Source of the DNA: Aerococcus viridans
Lineage (GTDB): Bacteria > Bacillota > Bacilli > Lactobacillales > Aerococcaceae
Direction: 5' to 3'
DNA length: 64,000 nt
Assembly (NCBI RefSeq): GCF_002083135.2
Contig: NZ_NBTM02000001.1
Location: 310,001 to 374,000, forward strand
Shown here one piece after another: positions 62,684-64,000 of this stretch. Both the position numbers and the translations under genes were made by a program. A model generated the notes under the pieces. It was given only the letters and a program-made list of their open reading frames with translations. It was not told the origin of the DNA and did no database searches. How positions within the stretch are numbered: the first letter of the stretch is position 1; each line of letters begins with the position of its first letter.

Positions 62684-64000
62684 TTAAACTAAATCTTCCG
62701 ATTCAGCCAAGAATTCTTTCACGTCTGCTGCCGCTAAATCGATGGCAGCTTGCCAGAAATCTGGCTTAGTTAGGTCAGCGCCTAAATGTTTCATGGCCAA
62801 TTCTTCAGTGGTCATCCGTCCTGTATCTTTCAATAAGGCGATGTAACGCTCTTCAAATCCTTCCGGTGCTTTCAAGTATTCGGCATAGATGCCTAAACTA
62901 AACATGTAGCCAAATGTGTATGGGAAGTTATAGAATGGCACGTCATCGATGAAGAAGTGCAGCTTACTGGCCCAGAAATGTGGGTGTAGGTCATTAATGG
63001 CCCCACCAAAAGCTTCTTTTTGGGCTTGGGTCATCAATTCATTCAAACGACTTTCTGATACAAAACCGTCTTGGCGCTCAGTATAAAAGGCTGTTTCAAA
63101 CAAGAAACGAGACCGGATATTCATGAACATCGCGATAGCATTTTCCATTTTCGCGTTCAATAATTGTAGGCGCTCAGACTTACTTTTAGCCTGTTTTAAA
63201 TTGGCGTTAGCTACAATTGTTTCAGCGAAAGTCGACGCTGTTTCAGCCACATTCATAGCATAAGCTTGGTTAGACGGCGCTTCACTGGTTAACACATCAG
63301 AGTGGAAGGCGTGACCCAATTCGTGGGCCAAGGTTGATGTATCGTTTCTTGAGCCTGTAAAGGTCATAAAGATACGGGTTTCATCTTCGTTGATGGTTTC
63401 AGTACAGTAACCACCTGGACGCTTACCGGGACGGTCTTCTGCTTCAATCCACCGCTTGTCTATAGCTGATTGGGCGAAGTCCGCTAGCTTGTCCCCAAAG
63501 GTTCTGAAGTTTTCCACCACAAAGTCTGCCGCCTCATCATAAGTGAAGGTCGTTGGTTTGGTGTCCTCGAAATCTAGTGGCGCATCAACATCTTGCCAGT
63601 TCAACTCGTCTAGACCGAGTAAAGCCTTTTTCCGGTTTAAAAATTGGACAAAGGTATCTTTATTGGCTGCAACAGCTTCCCACATAGCTTCCACAGTTTC
63701 CGCTTTGATACGGTTATATTCTAGCGGTTCTTCCATGAAATTATTGTATCCATGAGCTTTTTGAGTGGTTAACCGGTAGCCAGCTAAGTGGTTTAAGACA
63801 TCAGCGAAGACTGGACCGTATTGAGCAAAGGTCTCTTCCCAAGCAGCGAAAATTTTCGCCCGGTTTTCAGGATTTGGGTCAGCGTACATGTTGTTCATGG
63901 CCTGTCCCACTGAATAATCGTGATGGCCGTCGTCTAAATCGACTGAAATCGTCATCACTGAAGCCGTCGTAGAATAGGTATTTGACCAACCAGATAAACC
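62684..64000 (-). CDS. M3 family oligoendopeptidase (partial, N-terminus beyond window)
   Basis: The frame stays open through base 64000, so the protein starts outside the window; 438 residues are seen of about 600. It shows GLSGWSNTYSTTASVMTISV at the visible start, the zinc motif TLAHELGHAFHSDVL (HExxH), the later Glu helix NVAETASTFAETIV, and the C-terminal FYNFPYTFGYMFSLGIYAEY. This matches the second M3 subgroup (PepB/pepF-like, distinct from the pepF at 11292). Zinc peptidase acting on short cytosolic peptides. An internal ATG with no ribosome site gives a false start at 63958. Confidence 0.93.
   Translation of the reverse strand, partial: GLSGWSNTYSTTASVMTISVDLDDGHHDYSVGQAMNNMYADPNPENRAKIFAAWEETFAQYGPVFADVLNHLAGYRLTTQKAHGYNNFMEEPLEYNRIKAETVEAMWEAVAANKDTFVQFLNRKKALLGLDELNWQDVDAPLDFEDTKPTTFTYDEAADFVVENFRTFGDKLADFAQSAIDKRWIEAEDRPGKRPGGYCTETINEDETRIFMTFTGSRNDTSTLAHELGHAFHSDVLTSEAPSNQAYAMNVAETASTFAETIVANANLKQAKSKSERLQLLNAKMENAIAMFMNIRSRFLFETAFYTERQDGFVSESRLNELMTQAQKEAFGGAINDLHPHFWASKLHFFIDDVPFYNFPYTFGYMFSLGIYAEYLKAPEGFEERYIALLKDTGRMTTEELAMKHLGADLTKPDFWQAAIDLAAADVKEFLAESEDLV

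Overview
The window is a stretch of low-GC Firmicutes chromosome. AT-rich intergenic DNA, AGGAGG-type ribosome sites, T-box leaders (metA, thrS), an L20-type leader on infC-rpmI-rplT, and the conserved spxH/relQ/nadK and spx/mecA/coiA/pepF neighbourhoods point to Lactobacillales. My best inference, from recall of gene content and without a search, is an Aerococcus-like species. Most genes lie on the minus strand.

Layout. 1-4.6 kb: release factor 3 (cut by the edge), a GNAT acetyltransferase, a YghU-type glutathione transferase, ndk, then a Met T-box leader driving metA and probably tpx. 5-17 kb: mgtE, then a stress and proteolysis block (RluA-type pseudouridine synthase, nadK, relQ, CYTH protein, spxH, pepF, coiA, trpS, spx, mecA). 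SpxH and Spx are adaptor and substrate of the same ClpXP pathway, and MecA is a Clp adaptor too. 17-25 kb: lplA, GNAT, a metNIQ methionine ABC transporter, infC-rpmI-rplT, a second orphan MetQ and tag. 25.5-38.2 kb: an accessory-looking region with a HAD phosphatase, a short LOG protein, a complete ISL3-type insertion sequence with an 8-bp target duplication, and an acyl-CoA module (GCDH-like dehydrogenase, LysR regulator, thiolase, 3-hydroxybutyryl-CoA dehydrogenase, crotonase, CoA-transferase, MBL lactonase-like hydrolase). Perfect-consensus CcpA cre sites lie before the dehydrogenase and thiolase genes, and inverted copies of a MITE-like repeat bracket the region.

38.4-52.7 kb: thrS with T-box, the amaP-DUF2273-asp23 envelope stress operon, dnaB-dnaI, nrdR, polA-mutM-coaE with a MaoC-like gene overlapping polA, an M20 deacylase and a histidine phosphatase. 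53-57.6 kb: a complete dihydrofolate/folate operon folC-folE-folP-folB-folK, preceded by a conserved-looking structured leader that I read as a candidate tetrahydrofolate riboswitch. 58-64 kb: a YqjG-type glutathionyl-hydroquinone reductase, a UMF1 transporter gene broken by a decayed IS200/IS605 element (tnpB frameshifted, TnpA HUH motif altered), a decayed DUF1801 gene, a uracil-DNA-glycosylase-like protein and a second M3 oligopeptidase cut by the right edge.

Most of the window is conserved housekeeping sequence. The least explained parts are three families of intergenic repeats (A: about 260 bp, three copies; B: about 117 bp, two copies; C: a 183-bp inverted-repeat unit), a 23-codon reading frame directly downstream of a cre site, and the folC leader. 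I did not find a defence system, CRISPR array, prophage or secondary-metabolite cluster.
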